64,000 nucleotides of DNA from Saltatorellus ferox. GTDB taxonomy: Bacteria; Planctomycetota; UBA1135; GCA-002686595. The stretch lies in NCBI GenBank assembly GCA_007751475.1, contig CP036434.1, forward strand, positions 2,480,001 through 2,544,000, given 5' to 3'. Both the position numbers and the translations under genes were made by a program. This document shows positions 23,776-32,561 of the stretch, piece by piece (positions within the stretch are counted from its first letter, which is position 1; the number at the start of each line of letters is the position of its first letter). A model generated the notes under the pieces. It did not search any database. It was not told where the DNA came from and saw only the letters and a program-made list of their open reading frames with translations.

Positions 23776-23812
23776 GCGGCCCGCGATCACCCGTCGGGTG
23801 ATCGCGGGCCGC
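23776..23812. terminator. Perfect 17-bp hairpin between convergent genes
   Basis: A 17-bp arm at 23776-23792 is exactly complementary to 23796-23812 with a three-base loop. It starts two bases after the stop of the UDG gene, which converges on the gene ending at 23874. No T-run follows on either strand, so it is either a factor-assisted bidirectional terminator or an mRNA-stabilising hairpin. Confidence 0.7.
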
Positions 23813-23873
23813 TTGATTCGGGGCTTGCCTCGGCCCCACGGGCGTCGGCCAAGGCCTCGACTCGCCAGGAAGG

Positions 23874-26399
23874 CTACTGGCGCATACGCGGCGCGCTCAG
23901 GCGACGGGTGATCACGAGACCGCTATCCGCGGTGATCGAGAGGGCGCGTGCTCCTCGGCCGTCGTAGTTGACCTGGGTACCCATGGGAGCCAGGAGTCCG
24001 ACGTCCGCGGCGACGATGCCGCCGTTGACGTGCAGCTTGCCGTTCGTGAGGTTGGTGTCGCTACCTGGCGTCATGCCGATGATGGCGTTGGCGCTGTAGA
24101 GCGTCGCGTTGACCTCGAAGGTCTTGTCGCCGCCGGGCTTCCCGTTGAGGGCGTGATGGATCACGTCCGCCATGACCTCTTCGGAGATCCAGCCGTCCTT
24201 CGGGCCGATCGACGAGATCACGGCTTTCGGAGTCCGGTCCGGGTTGTAGAGGATCGAATCCCTCGTGTTGTCGGGGTTCGCGATCGTGAGCTTGCTCGTG
24301 TCCCAGGTTCCGTCGTCGTTGCCTGCGCGCTCGTCGCTGACCCAGTGCTCGGTGGCAGGATCGAAGTAGCCCTTCTTGTTGAAGATTGGCACCTTGGTAT
24401 CCTCCGAGAAGCTGTAGTAGCGCGGAGTGTGCAGGGAGTTGTACTTCGGGTTGTCCACCTGGGGAGTGACCCAGGCCATGATCGGGTCGATGCGGGTGAG
24501 CATTCTGCCCGTGTTGACCGTCCGAGTCTTCCAGACCTTCCTGGTGCCGCTCTGGACCTTGACCTTCTTGTCGACCCAGACGAAGTAGTCCTTCACCCTC
24601 GTGGTGGTGGTCTTCGTGTACGGAGCAGGAAGACCGTTCGACGTGGTGACGTTCTTGTAGTACCACTTCTTCGTCTTCTCGCCGTTCGGGACCCACTTGT
24701 AAGTGGGCACTTCCTGCTGGTACCGCTCGGTCGTCGTTTCCGGGTACTCGACGGTCTTCTCGCCCGTCTGGATGTACTCGCTCTTCCCGGGCAGGGTCGG
24801 CTGGGTCTTGATCCACTCCATGCGGTTGAAGATCGCCAGCTCGTCCATCGTGAAGTTGAAGCTGCCGCTCGTCGTTCCGTCGGCCGGATCGCCCTTGCCC
24901 CAGGCGCGGTGGAAGTAATCGCCCATGACGATGTTTCCGCCGGCCGCGATGGCCAGACTGTTCTCCGTGCCGTCGCTCGCCATGCCGTAGGTACGGCTCG
25001 TGCCGCTGCCGCCGTCCGCGTAGAGAACGTCTCCAGGGATGTATACGTTGCCGCGCGCCTTGATCGAGCCGCTGCCCTTCACGTAGCCGGAGATGATGAC
25101 GTCTCCGTCGATGGCCACCTGGCCGTCCAGGATGATCGGATCGTTCTTCGTGCCGTGCAGGTAGACGTTGCCCTGGGTGATGCCGCTGATGCTCGGGTCG
25201 GACCCGTTCTTCATGGCGGCCCACTCGTTGGACCTGTCGATCTTGTCCCCGTACGGGATGACCGAGATGTCGCCGCCAGCCAGCTTGCCGTTCGAGCCGA
25301 GGACGGTGGAGTAGAACTCCGTGTCGTCGATCACGCCGTTGTCGGCAAGATCCGTCCGGGGCTGACCCGTGGCAGGATCGTAGCCCCCGTCGTCAGGGAA
25401 CGGAGACGGGAACGAGGTGGGCAGGTTGTAATCCGTGAGGTCGATGTTCTCGTAGAAGTCGAGGAACATGTTGGCGCTCGACGACGGCGAGTTTGGATCG
25501 AAAATATCCAGGCCGCCGTAGAGGGCGTTGCCGAAGATGTCTTCCATGATCTTCTCGACGCTACCACCAGCCGAGGGTGCGGCACCCTCGAGGTTGAACG
25601 CGGACCAGTCGCTGATCTCGTGTCCGTCCCCGAGCAGCGCGTCCGCTCCGATCAGCATGACGCCCGCGACCTTGCTGTCCGGGTCGGCGCGGAAGTGAAT
25701 GCTCTCGATCGTGCCGACCTTGACGCTGTCGAAGCTCCCCGCCAGCATGCCGTTGGTGTTGTAGAATCGCTCCGCGCTGTCGATGTTCGTATGGCAGAGG
25801 AGGCAGTTGATGTTGTTCGCGAGGAGCGCGTAGTCCAGTCCGTCCCACTCGGGGGCCGCGATCTGGAAGACTTCCTGGATCGAGCTGCGCCGCTCGCGCG
25901 TCGAGCCGTCCTTGCCGCGGCGCGTCACGGCGTCCACTTCGATCACGATGTCGGTGGAATCCCAGTTGTCGACGCGATAGACGTCGAGGCGCTCGATCTC
26001 GACGCCGTCGATCTCGAACCGACCTTCCTTGTTGGCGGCCAGCCCCACGCTATCGATGTACTTCGAACCCTTGGGGTTCACGGCCTCCGACTGGTTGGAC
26101 ATTCCCTGGGATTCCAGGTGGGTGCGAAGCCTCCAGAGCTGCTCCTGGCCCTGGGCGATGGCCTCGAAATCGCCCCAGATGTCCGCGATGGCGATCGAGG
26201 CGGCGTTCTGTGCCGCCGCGCGGACCCTGAATGCATCGCTGTCCGCGACGTTCGCGCGACTCGTTTCCACGCTCGTTCCGACGAATGCCACCATCAGTGA
26301 CATCATGAGGATCGCAATGGGGACAACCGCAAAGAGTGCGGTGCCGCGCTGGTCCCCTCGCGGCTGATACTCATGTCTTCGAAATCTCTGGCGGCTCAT
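23874..26399 (-). CDS. Pilin-like exported protein with CXXCH motif and beta-helix-like region
   Basis: 841 residues from the ATG at 26399. The N terminus is prepilin-like: a basic, Gln/Arg-rich leader, then RGTALFAVVPIAILMMSLMV and polar helix continuation (RVRAAAQNAASIAIADIW), as in PilX/minor-pilin proteins. Near residue 197 is INCLLCHTN, a single CXXCH, the c-type haem attachment motif. Residues ~430-520 have short Gly/Val/Ile repeats (QVAIDGDVIISGYVKGSGS, IKARGNVYIPGDVLYADGG), like a bactofilin-style beta-helix. A Lys/Thr/Trp/Tyr-rich segment follows. Possibly a large surface appendage or fibre component. No pilus machinery is adjacent, and no full function is recognised. Confidence 0.75.
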   Translation of the reverse strand: MSRQRFRRHEYQPRGDQRGTALFAVVPIAILMMSLMVAFVGTSVETSRANVADSDAFRVRAAAQNAASIAIADIWGDFEAIAQGQEQLWRLRTHLESQGMSNQSEAVNPKGSKYIDSVGLAANKEGRFEIDGVEIERLDVYRVDNWDSTDIVIEVDAVTRRGKDGSTRERRSSIQEVFQIAAPEWDGLDYALLANNINCLLCHTNIDSAERFYNTNGMLAGSFDSVKVGTIESIHFRADPDSKVAGVMLIGADALLGDGHEISDWSAFNLEGAAPSAGGSVEKIMEDIFGNALYGGLDIFDPNSPSSSANMFLDFYENIDLTDYNLPTSFPSPFPDDGGYDPATGQPRTDLADNGVIDDTEFYSTVLGSNGKLAGGDISVIPYGDKIDRSNEWAAMKNGSDPSISGITQGNVYLHGTKNDPIILDGQVAIDGDVIISGYVKGSGSIKARGNVYIPGDVLYADGGSGTSRTYGMASDGTENSLAIAAGGNIVMGDYFHRAWGKGDPADGTTSGSFNFTMDELAIFNRMEWIKTQPTLPGKSEYIQTGEKTVEYPETTTERYQQEVPTYKWVPNGEKTKKWYYKNVTTSNGLPAPYTKTTTTRVKDYFVWVDKKVKVQSGTRKVWKTRTVNTGRMLTRIDPIMAWVTPQVDNPKYNSLHTPRYYSFSEDTKVPIFNKKGYFDPATEHWVSDERAGNDDGTWDTSKLTIANPDNTRDSILYNPDRTPKAVISSIGPKDGWISEEVMADVIHHALNGKPGGDKTFEVNATLYSANAIIGMTPGSDTNLTNGKLHVNGGIVAADVGLLAPMGTQVNYDGRGARALSITADSGLVITRRLSAPRMRQ

Positions 26400-26554
26400 C
26401 TTGGTCTCCCTTCGGCTCCTCTGGATCGGATGGGACGCTGCACACCGGCGCCCCGCATCCGATTCGGCGGAAGCGAGAGTCCAACTTGCATCGATCTTGA
26501 CCCGGCGACTCATCGGGCGCGCCGTTCCGGGACTTTGGACCGATTCGTCCCGAA

Positions 26555-27736
26555 TCAGCGCTCTTTCTGTTCCAGAGCGCGACGCAGTAGGTCGCCCAGC
26601 TTCGTACTCGCGCCCGGCGGTGGAGCCTCGGACGCGCCCATCACCCGCGCCACCTCGGGCGACTGGCGGATGATCTCGAAGGCGCGCGAGGTCTCCGCCT
26701 CGTCTCGCTCGATGGCGCGGCCATGGTCGTGGGTCAGGGAGAACGCGATGCGCTCGATGTCGACGTCGAGCTCCATGATGCGGGCGGATCGTTGATCTCC
26801 GCGCAGGAGGCCGCGCCCCGGCGCGAGGCCCGCGCACTCGGAGATCGGGACGATGCCTTCGATGCCCGGCAAGAGCCTCGCCACCGCGCCGAAGGTGCCG
26901 ACCCGCACGAGTTCGACGGGGACGATCTGCCCTTCCCAGTGCTCTCGCTCGACGCGTATCCAGGGGCTCTCCTGGGTTTGCTTCAGGCCGAGGCCGATCC
27001 GCTTGCCGCCCTGGCGAACGTAGAGCACGCGCGCCTCCACGACCTCGCCCTTCGACACCACGTCCGAGGGATGGTCGACACGGTCGACCGAGAGGTTCGA
27101 TATATGGCAGAGTCCCTCGCGGCCGTTGCCGAAGCGAATGAAAACGCCGTAGGCTTCGATGCGGCTGACTCGGCCCTGGATCGTCTGGCCGGGTACGACC
27201 GAGTTCGGTGCACCGCCGTCCCGCTGCATCTGCAAGACCGCCTTGCGTGAGACGATGGCGCGCTGCTTGTCGTCATCCACATCCATCACGAGGACGACCA
27301 CGGCGCGCCCGAGGAGCGCCTTGCGATCGCGCGACCGGCGAACGCCGCTCGCCGAGAAGGGCATGTAGGCGTGGAGCTGGCCGATCTTCAGCTGGAAGCC
27401 GTCGTGGGTGAGCCCGGTGACCCGTCCCGTGATCAGGCTGCCTTCCTCCAGATCCTCCCAGACCTCGAGCGTCTCTTCCTCGGCGAGGTTCAGGATCCAG
27501 AGCGCGTCTTCACGGCCGCGCAGGGTGAAGCGACGGACCTCACCGACCTTCGGGGTGCGCTGGAACGCGCGCACGTCGATGACACCCTGCTTGCGGACGC
27601 CGAGTTCGACGAAGACATCGTTCCCGCTGAGGCCGACGACGGTTCCCTCCACGACCTCCAGGGTGTGGGCGCCGCGCTCCTTGAGCTCGCCGCGGGCCTC
27701 GGCCTCGCGCAGGGACTTCGGGCGAAAGCGTGACAT
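26555..27736 (-). CDS. S1 RNA-binding domain protein (ribosomal S1-like)
   Basis: 393 residues with four S1-type OB folds at roughly 25-90, 98-165, 185-255 and 268-335. The third is the best match (GQTIQGRVSRIEAYGVFIRF, GREGLCHISNLSVDRVDHPS, VVEARVLYV, RIGLGLKQT). The first two are more divergent (GTVVGLSGNDVFVELGVRKQ, GVIDVRAF). It binds RNA or single-stranded nucleic acid in the cytosol. It is shorter than the usual six-domain RpsA, so it may be an accessory S1 protein rather than the main ribosomal one. Ends ~155 bp upstream of the pilin-like gene and starts 9 bp after the stop of the preceding minus-strand gene. Confidence 0.85.
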   Translation of the reverse strand: MSRFRPKSLREAEARGELKERGAHTLEVVEGTVVGLSGNDVFVELGVRKQGVIDVRAFQRTPKVGEVRRFTLRGREDALWILNLAEEETLEVWEDLEEGSLITGRVTGLTHDGFQLKIGQLHAYMPFSASGVRRSRDRKALLGRAVVVLVMDVDDDKQRAIVSRKAVLQMQRDGGAPNSVVPGQTIQGRVSRIEAYGVFIRFGNGREGLCHISNLSVDRVDHPSDVVSKGEVVEARVLYVRQGGKRIGLGLKQTQESPWIRVEREHWEGQIVPVELVRVGTFGAVARLLPGIEGIVPISECAGLAPGRGLLRGDQRSARIMELDVDIERIAFSLTHDHGRAIERDEAETSRAFEIIRQSPEVARVMGASEAPPPGASTKLGDLLRRALEQKER

Positions 27737-27745
27737 TCAGGTAGG

Positions 27746-28537
27746 TCAGAATCGGGGCTGGTCTCGGCGGGATTCGGGGACCCAGCGCTCGCTCTCGTAG
27801 ACCCCGACTCGACGGAGTTCGTCGGCCAAAACCACGCGGTTGATGGTCATGTAGTGGAATCCGCTGCGCACGAGGCCCTCGGCCGCCTCGTGGCCGTCCA
27901 TGGAGCGGTATCGGCTGGCAAGTCGACGCATCCCGAAGAAGCCGAGCACAGCGAGTACGGGATCCAGGAGCCGGCGCGCCCAGGTCTCCAGCGGGCGGGA
28001 CTCCGGGCGGTCCGGGCCGGTGATGAGTGGCGCCCGGCAGAGGGTGAAGGGGAGTCCGCTCTTGCGCAGGTACTGCTCGGCGCGGCCGCGGGCGGCGAGG
28101 TAGTCGCCGCGGGCCTCTGGATCGGCGCCCATGGAGGACAGGTAGACCATTCGCGGGCCGAGACCGGGGTCGCCCTCGAGGCGAGCGGCAGCGTCGGCGA
28201 ATTTGCGGGTGATCCCGAGGTCCACGGTTTCGTACGGATCCCGGATCCCCTCGGACCTGGCGCGCCGGGCCGTCGTGCCGTGGCAGAGGAAGACATGGGT
28301 GGGTCCATGGCGCTCCAGGAGCGCCGCGATCGGCTCCGGCTCCAGCGCGCATTCCTCGATGCGGACGCGGTCGTCGCCGGAGAAGGCGGTCTCGAGGCGA
28401 AAGCGTCCCGATGATCCAGGGCGGACATGGGCGATCACCTTCTGCACACGCTCCATGGCGGCGGCGGCCCTGACGGTCTCCAGCCCCACGTAGCCCGTGG
28501 CTCCGATGACGAGTACGACAGGATCGGCGGGAAGCAT
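27746..28537 (-). CDS. NAD(P)-binding atypical SDR family protein
   Basis: 263 residues if started at the ATG at 28537 (an earlier start at 28576 adds 13 residues). The N-terminal Rossmann motif is VVLVIGATGYVGLETVRAAA (GxxGxxG). Next are FLCHGTT, MVYLSSMGADPEARGDYLAA and RAEQYLRKSGLPFTLCRAPL, typical of NAD(P)H-binding proteins of the HTATIP2/NmrA-like atypical SDR group; Tyr-Lys catalysis is not evident. Substrate unknown. Transcribed with the S1-domain gene (9-bp gap), and divergent from the DUF445 gene. Confidence 0.8.
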   Translation of the reverse strand: MLPADPVVLVIGATGYVGLETVRAAAAMERVQKVIAHVRPGSSGRFRLETAFSGDDRVRIEECALEPEPIAALLERHGPTHVFLCHGTTARRARSEGIRDPYETVDLGITRKFADAAARLEGDPGLGPRMVYLSSMGADPEARGDYLAARGRAEQYLRKSGLPFTLCRAPLITGPDRPESRPLETWARRLLDPVLAVLGFFGMRRLASRYRSMDGHEAAEGLVRSGFHYMTINRVVLADELRRVGVYESERWVPESRRDQPRF

Positions 28538-28593
28538 GACAGAAGCGTAGCAGGCGGCTTCGCTAAGTCGGCTCACCGACCTATTCTTCCTTC

Positions 28594-29199
28594 ATGCCTC
28601 AAGGACTCATCCCCTGGATCATGCTGCCGCTCGTCGGCGCCCTCATCGGATACGTGACCAATCGCCTCGCCGTTCACATGATCTTCCGGCCCGTCGAGCC
28701 GAAGCGCTTCCTGGGGATGACCTTCCAGGGGCTCGTGCCGCGGCGCCAGGCGGACCTGGCGAAGAGCATCGGGGGCGTCGTGGGGGACCACCTCGTGCGG
28801 CCCGAGGACCTGCGGGGCGCTCTGGATCAAGTGGACCTCGAGGGCGTGGTGGATCGCGCGCTGGACAAGGGGCTCGGCGCCAAGCTCGCGGAACTCCGGA
28901 AGCTCCCCCTCGTCGGGAGCTTCCTCACGGACGAGCGCGTGAATGAGCTGCGCCGACACGCCGTCCAGGGGATCGTGAAGAACAAGGACGACATCGCCGA
29001 CGCCCTCCAGCAGGGCCTGGAGAAAGGCGTGAACGTACACGCGCTCGTCGAGGCCAAGGTCAAGGCCTTCCCGGTGACCCGCATGGAGGAGCTGATTCTC
29101 CAGGTGGCCTCGCGGGAGCTGAAGTCGATCGAGATCCTGGGCGGCGTGCTGGGCGGGATCGTCGGCCTCGTTCAGGCGGGCCTCCTGGCGCTTCTTTGA
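28594..29199 (+). CDS. DUF445 family membrane protein
   Basis: 201 residues. An N-terminal membrane segment carries the family signature MLPLVGALIGYVTNRLAVHM followed by IFRPVEPKRFLGMTFQGLVP. A helical soluble middle follows, then a C-terminal hydrophobic segment (ILGGVLGGIVGLVQAGLLAL). This is the short, ~200-residue form of DUF445 with both ends in the membrane. Function unknown. It stands alone: divergent from the SDR gene and 143 bp before the lipoprotein gene that follows. Confidence 0.85.
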   Translation: MPQGLIPWIMLPLVGALIGYVTNRLAVHMIFRPVEPKRFLGMTFQGLVPRRQADLAKSIGGVVGDHLVRPEDLRGALDQVDLEGVVDRALDKGLGAKLAELRKLPLVGSFLTDERVNELRRHAVQGIVKNKDDIADALQQGLEKGVNVHALVEAKVKAFPVTRMEELILQVASRELKSIEILGGVLGGIVGLVQAGLLALL

Positions 29200-29342
29200 T
29201 TCTCCTGCCTGGTTCCTCCCTGCGCTGATTCGAGACCGGCCGTACCATCATGGATTCGGACCCTATCCGGGGCTTTTTCGCGGCTTTTCCGGAGCCGGCG
29301 AAACTCCTTCCGCCCGGTTGGTCGACGTCAGGGGAGGACTTC

Positions 29343-31355
29343 ATGTCCCGCTCCAACGAATCGCAGGAGGCCTCGTCCCCGGAGACCTCCGCACACCACG
29401 CTTTGCCGTTCATGTACCTCTTCTCGCAGAGTCCAGCCTGCCGCTGGCGAGATCCCCTGGGGGCCACCCTCGTGGCCCTGCTGTTGGCTGGATGCTCCGA
29501 CCCGGCTCCCTCCTCGGCTCCCTCCTCGGGTCGCGACGGGGCCAGCGTGGCCGCCAGGGCGGAATTCACCGCGTCGGAAGCCGCCGGGAGTGGGCGGGTG
29601 GAGCTTCCCGAGATCGAGCGCCTCTATCGCGGCCCCACCGACAACGAAAATTTGGCGGACACGCTGGATGGTTGGCTGGGGACGATCGCGAACAAGGTGC
29701 GCATTCGTGACTTCGACGGCATCACGACGGCGTTCACGGAAGAGTTCCAGGGGGAGCGCCTCTTCCCCGAATCGGGGGCCACGGTCGAGGGCGACGCGAC
29801 GGGAGAGGAAGCCCTGCCGATGGGAGTCCGCAGCCTCCTGGCCGATCCCCCGGTAGAGGTGCTGACGCGCGACGCCTTCATGGCGGACCTCGAGGAGAAT
29901 CTCAGCGCATGGTCCCGGGTGTCGCAGTCGAGCTGGCGCCTCGCGGACGTTCAGTTCCAGCACTTCAAGCTCGGCGAGACGGTCGAGTGGGGCATCGGCA
30001 AGCTGCGCATTCACATCGTCGGTCATCCCGAGAATCCATCGGGGACGGCGGAGAGCGGAGGCACGGTCGTGCTGAACGCCCTCGCCACGGCGCTGGTGGA
30101 GAACAGGGAAGGGCGCTGGGTCATCAGTCGATTCCGGGTCGACGAGCGTGAACTGCTGGTCCACTCTGGCTCGATCTACTCGGAGGTCAGCCGTGCCGTC
30201 GGCGTCGCCTACGACGGGCTTCGGTTCGGCGAACCCGGCAACGACGATGTCGCCTGGAATGGGATGGCGTCGGCCGATGTCGACGGCGACGGGTTGCTGG
30301 ATGTCTATCTCCCCGGGGAAGCACAGGGGTTTCTCTATCGAGCCACGGGGAAAGGGACCTTCCAGGAGGAAGCGGCGGCGCGGGGTCTCGCGGCCACGCG
30401 GGGCGGGACGGGCGCGGTGTTCTTCGACTACGACCGGGATGGCGATCAGGATCTGGCGGTGGCCTTCGTCGGGTGGCGCGAACTCGACGATTCGCTCGCC
30501 GGGCGGCCAATCTCGATCTTCGAGAACGATGGCACCGGGCACTTCACCGATGTGACGAAGGCGATGGGTCTTTGGCCGATCCGCATCCCCGCGTACTCCC
30601 TCACCGCCTTTGACGCCGATGGTGACGGCTGGACCGATCTCTTCGCCTGCGGGTACGGCCGCATGGAAGACAAGACGAACAACAGCTGGAACGAGGCTTC
30701 GAACGGAGCGAGCGACCTGATGCTGCGCAACGATGGGGGCGAGCGCTTTCGGGACGTCACCGAGGCCTCTGGCCTGTCGGACCGCCGGTGGAGCTACGCC
30801 AGCGCCGCCGCCGACTACGACGAGGACGGCGACATCGACCTCTACGTCGGCAACAACTTCGGTACGAGCCGCCTCTGGCGAAACCGCGGTGATGGCACCT
30901 TCGAAGACGTCGCCGAAGAGCTGGGCGTGAACGTTCAGGGCAACGTGATGGGGGTGCTCTGGACCGATGTCGACGGCGACGGGCGGCTCGATCTGTACCT
31001 CTCCAGCCCGACGTCGACCTCGGGCAAGCGTATCCTCCACGGGGTCGAGCGCGACTTTGGCCAGGGAGCGGCACGCGGGATGATGCAGATGGCGAACGGG
31101 AACAAGCTGTTCCTCGGGCGTCTCGTGGATCCGCTCGCAGCGGGAGGAGAGGGCGCAACCGAAGAGCAAGGCGCCGCGGACGGTGGATCCGCCGAGCCGC
31201 CGGCGAAGATCGCGTCGTTCGTGAAGGGCGACATGGGAGGAACGAGCGCGGGCTGGTCCTGGTCGGCTGCGTCCCCGGACGTGGACCTCGACGGGCACCT
31301 CGATATCGTCTGCGTGAACGGCTTCGTGACCGGTGAGATCACCGGAGACACATGA
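29343..31355 (+). CDS. FG-GAP/VCBS-repeat lipoprotein, portion before an in-frame TGA
   Basis: Start chosen at ATG 29343, preceded by GGGGAGGA at ideal spacing. Signal and lipobox: LGATLVALLLAGCSDP. Residues ~85-275 form an unrecognised alpha/beta domain. From ~290, FG-GAP/VCBS repeats carry Ca2+-type loops (DVDGDGLLDVY, DYDRDGDQDLAVAF, DADGDGWTDLFACG, DYDEDGDIDLYVG, DVDGDGRLDLYLS, DVDLDGHLDIVCVN). The frame stops at TGA 31353-31355 right after NGFVTGEITGDT, but the same reading frame continues with SAFWRRVVATTLLEGAEF, a further FG-GAP, ASPIC/UnbV and a thioredoxin domain. Either the TGA is read through (possibly as selenocysteine) or the gene is broken. Probably an outer-membrane or periplasmic lipoprotein. 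Confidence 0.8.
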   Translation: MSRSNESQEASSPETSAHHALPFMYLFSQSPACRWRDPLGATLVALLLAGCSDPAPSSAPSSGRDGASVAARAEFTASEAAGSGRVELPEIERLYRGPTDNENLADTLDGWLGTIANKVRIRDFDGITTAFTEEFQGERLFPESGATVEGDATGEEALPMGVRSLLADPPVEVLTRDAFMADLEENLSAWSRVSQSSWRLADVQFQHFKLGETVEWGIGKLRIHIVGHPENPSGTAESGGTVVLNALATALVENREGRWVISRFRVDERELLVHSGSIYSEVSRAVGVAYDGLRFGEPGNDDVAWNGMASADVDGDGLLDVYLPGEAQGFLYRATGKGTFQEEAAARGLAATRGGTGAVFFDYDRDGDQDLAVAFVGWRELDDSLAGRPISIFENDGTGHFTDVTKAMGLWPIRIPAYSLTAFDADGDGWTDLFACGYGRMEDKTNNSWNEASNGASDLMLRNDGGERFRDVTEASGLSDRRWSYASAAADYDEDGDIDLYVGNNFGTSRLWRNRGDGTFEDVAEELGVNVQGNVMGVLWTDVDGDGRLDLYLSSPTSTSGKRILHGVERDFGQGAARGMMQMANGNKLFLGRLVDPLAAGGEGATEEQGAADGGSAEPPAKIASFVKGDMGGTSAGWSWSAASPDVDLDGHLDIVCVNGFVTGEITGDT

Positions 31356-31364
31356 AGTGCCTTC

Positions 31365-31385
31365 TGGCGCCGCGTGGTGGCGACA
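31365..31385 (+). promoter_or_regulatory. SECIS-like hairpin after the in-frame TGA
   Basis: A four-pair stem CGCC (31368-31371) / GGCG (31379-31382) encloses a seven-base loop GCGTGGT. After one G-A mismatch two more pairs extend it (31365-31366 with 31384-31385). The loop begins 17 bases after the TGA and its first base is G. This agrees with the known bacterial SECIS layout of a short stem and a G near the loop start some 16-37 bases from UGA. In GC-rich DNA such a stem can arise by chance. Confidence 0.35.
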
Positions 31386-32453
31386 ACACTTTTGGAGGGC
31401 GCCGAGTTTGCGCCGGGAATCGACGAGCACCCTGGGCACGATCAGGCACCGGACAGGGACCTGCACCCGTGGGCGCGCGAGATGTATCGCCGCGGGTTCA
31501 ACTTCAACGGCGGTGAGCGCAACAAGCTGTTCCTCGGCACCGGGTCCGAGCTGGTGGACGTGTCGGACTTCTCGGAGGCGAATTCGCCGCTCGACGGGCG
31601 CGGACTCGTGGCTGCGGACTTCGATGACGACGGCGATGTGGATCTCTTCGTTCACAACATCCAGCGCGAGCGACATCACCTGTTCCGCAACGAGGTCAAC
31701 CCGGGTGCCGGCGGCTTCGTCAGCCTGAGCCTGTTCAGCGAGGCGAGGGAGCCGATCGGCGCGACCGTTTACGTGACGCCCGAGGGGGCCGGTGCTCCGA
31801 CCGCGCAGGTCCTGTCCAGGGGATCCGGCTATGCGTCTTGCCAGCCCAATTCGCTGGTGTTCGGCCTCGGGGAGGCGAAGTCGGCGCGAGTCAGCGTCCG
31901 CTGGCCCTACGGCGCCGTCGAGGACTTCGGCGTCCTCGCGGGAGGATCGCGCGCGCGATTGATGGAGGGCTCAGGGAAGGCAGAGCTTCGGCCGCGCGCT
32001 CGCTGCGCCTCGCTGGCGGATCCTCTGCCGCCCGGCCTCAAGCTGGCGCTCGGTGCCCGGGTTCCGGTTCTCCTCTTCGAAGGCTCGGACGGCGGGCGGC
32101 ATCGCCTCGATCCCGAGGCGATCACGAAAGATGGGCCGGTGACGATCGAGGTCTGGGCGTCTTACTGCAGGCCCTGCGTCGAGAAATTCCCCGAGCTGAT
32201 CAGGCGCCACGGGGAGGGGGAGCGGATCATCGCGCTCAGCGTGGACATGCCTTCGGAGCGGGCCAGAGCGGAAAGGCTCTTGCTCGGGGCCGGCGTGTCG
32301 TTTCCGAATTTTTTCCTCGTGATGGACGACGAGGGGAACGAGACCGGCTTCGACACCATGATCGACCTCATGCGGCTTCCGATTCCGACCGAGCTGACCC
32401 TGCACCCTGGGGGCATCCTCGGAGGGGTCAGGACCGGTCGGGCGGAGCGGTAA
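31374..32453 (+). CDS. Continuation of the FG-GAP protein: ASPIC/UnbV and thioredoxin-like domains
   Basis: In the same frame as the preceding lipoprotein portion; codons resume at 31356 directly after the TGA. If translated alone, it could start at GTG 31374. It contains one FG-GAP loop (ADFDDDGDVDLFVHNIQ), then the ASPIC/UnbV domain (VLSRGSGYASCQPNSLVFGL, GEAKSARVSVRWPYGAVEDF). A TlpA-like thioredoxin domain follows, with TIEVWASYCRPCVEKFPELI (CRPC active site) and a cis-Pro region near PIPTELTLHPGG. It has no signal peptide of its own, so the periplasmic-type CRPC domain makes sense only as part of the longer lipoprotein. A thiol redox role is inferred. Confidence 0.7.
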   Translation: MVATTLLEGAEFAPGIDEHPGHDQAPDRDLHPWAREMYRRGFNFNGGERNKLFLGTGSELVDVSDFSEANSPLDGRGLVAADFDDDGDVDLFVHNIQRERHHLFRNEVNPGAGGFVSLSLFSEAREPIGATVYVTPEGAGAPTAQVLSRGSGYASCQPNSLVFGLGEAKSARVSVRWPYGAVEDFGVLAGGSRARLMEGSGKAELRPRARCASLADPLPPGLKLALGARVPVLLFEGSDGGRHRLDPEAITKDGPVTIEVWASYCRPCVEKFPELIRRHGEGERIIALSVDMPSERARAERLLLGAGVSFPNFFLVMDDEGNETGFDTMIDLMRLPIPTELTLHPGGILGGVRTGRAER

Positions 32454-32561
32454 CCCGGGCTTCTGTCTCATGCTGGATCGCCGCTTCGGTCGAAGGAAGC
32501 CCTGGGTGTGCCCCCGCCCTCGTTTGCCCTTTCCTACCCCTGTCCCTGGCCGCGCGCTCCC

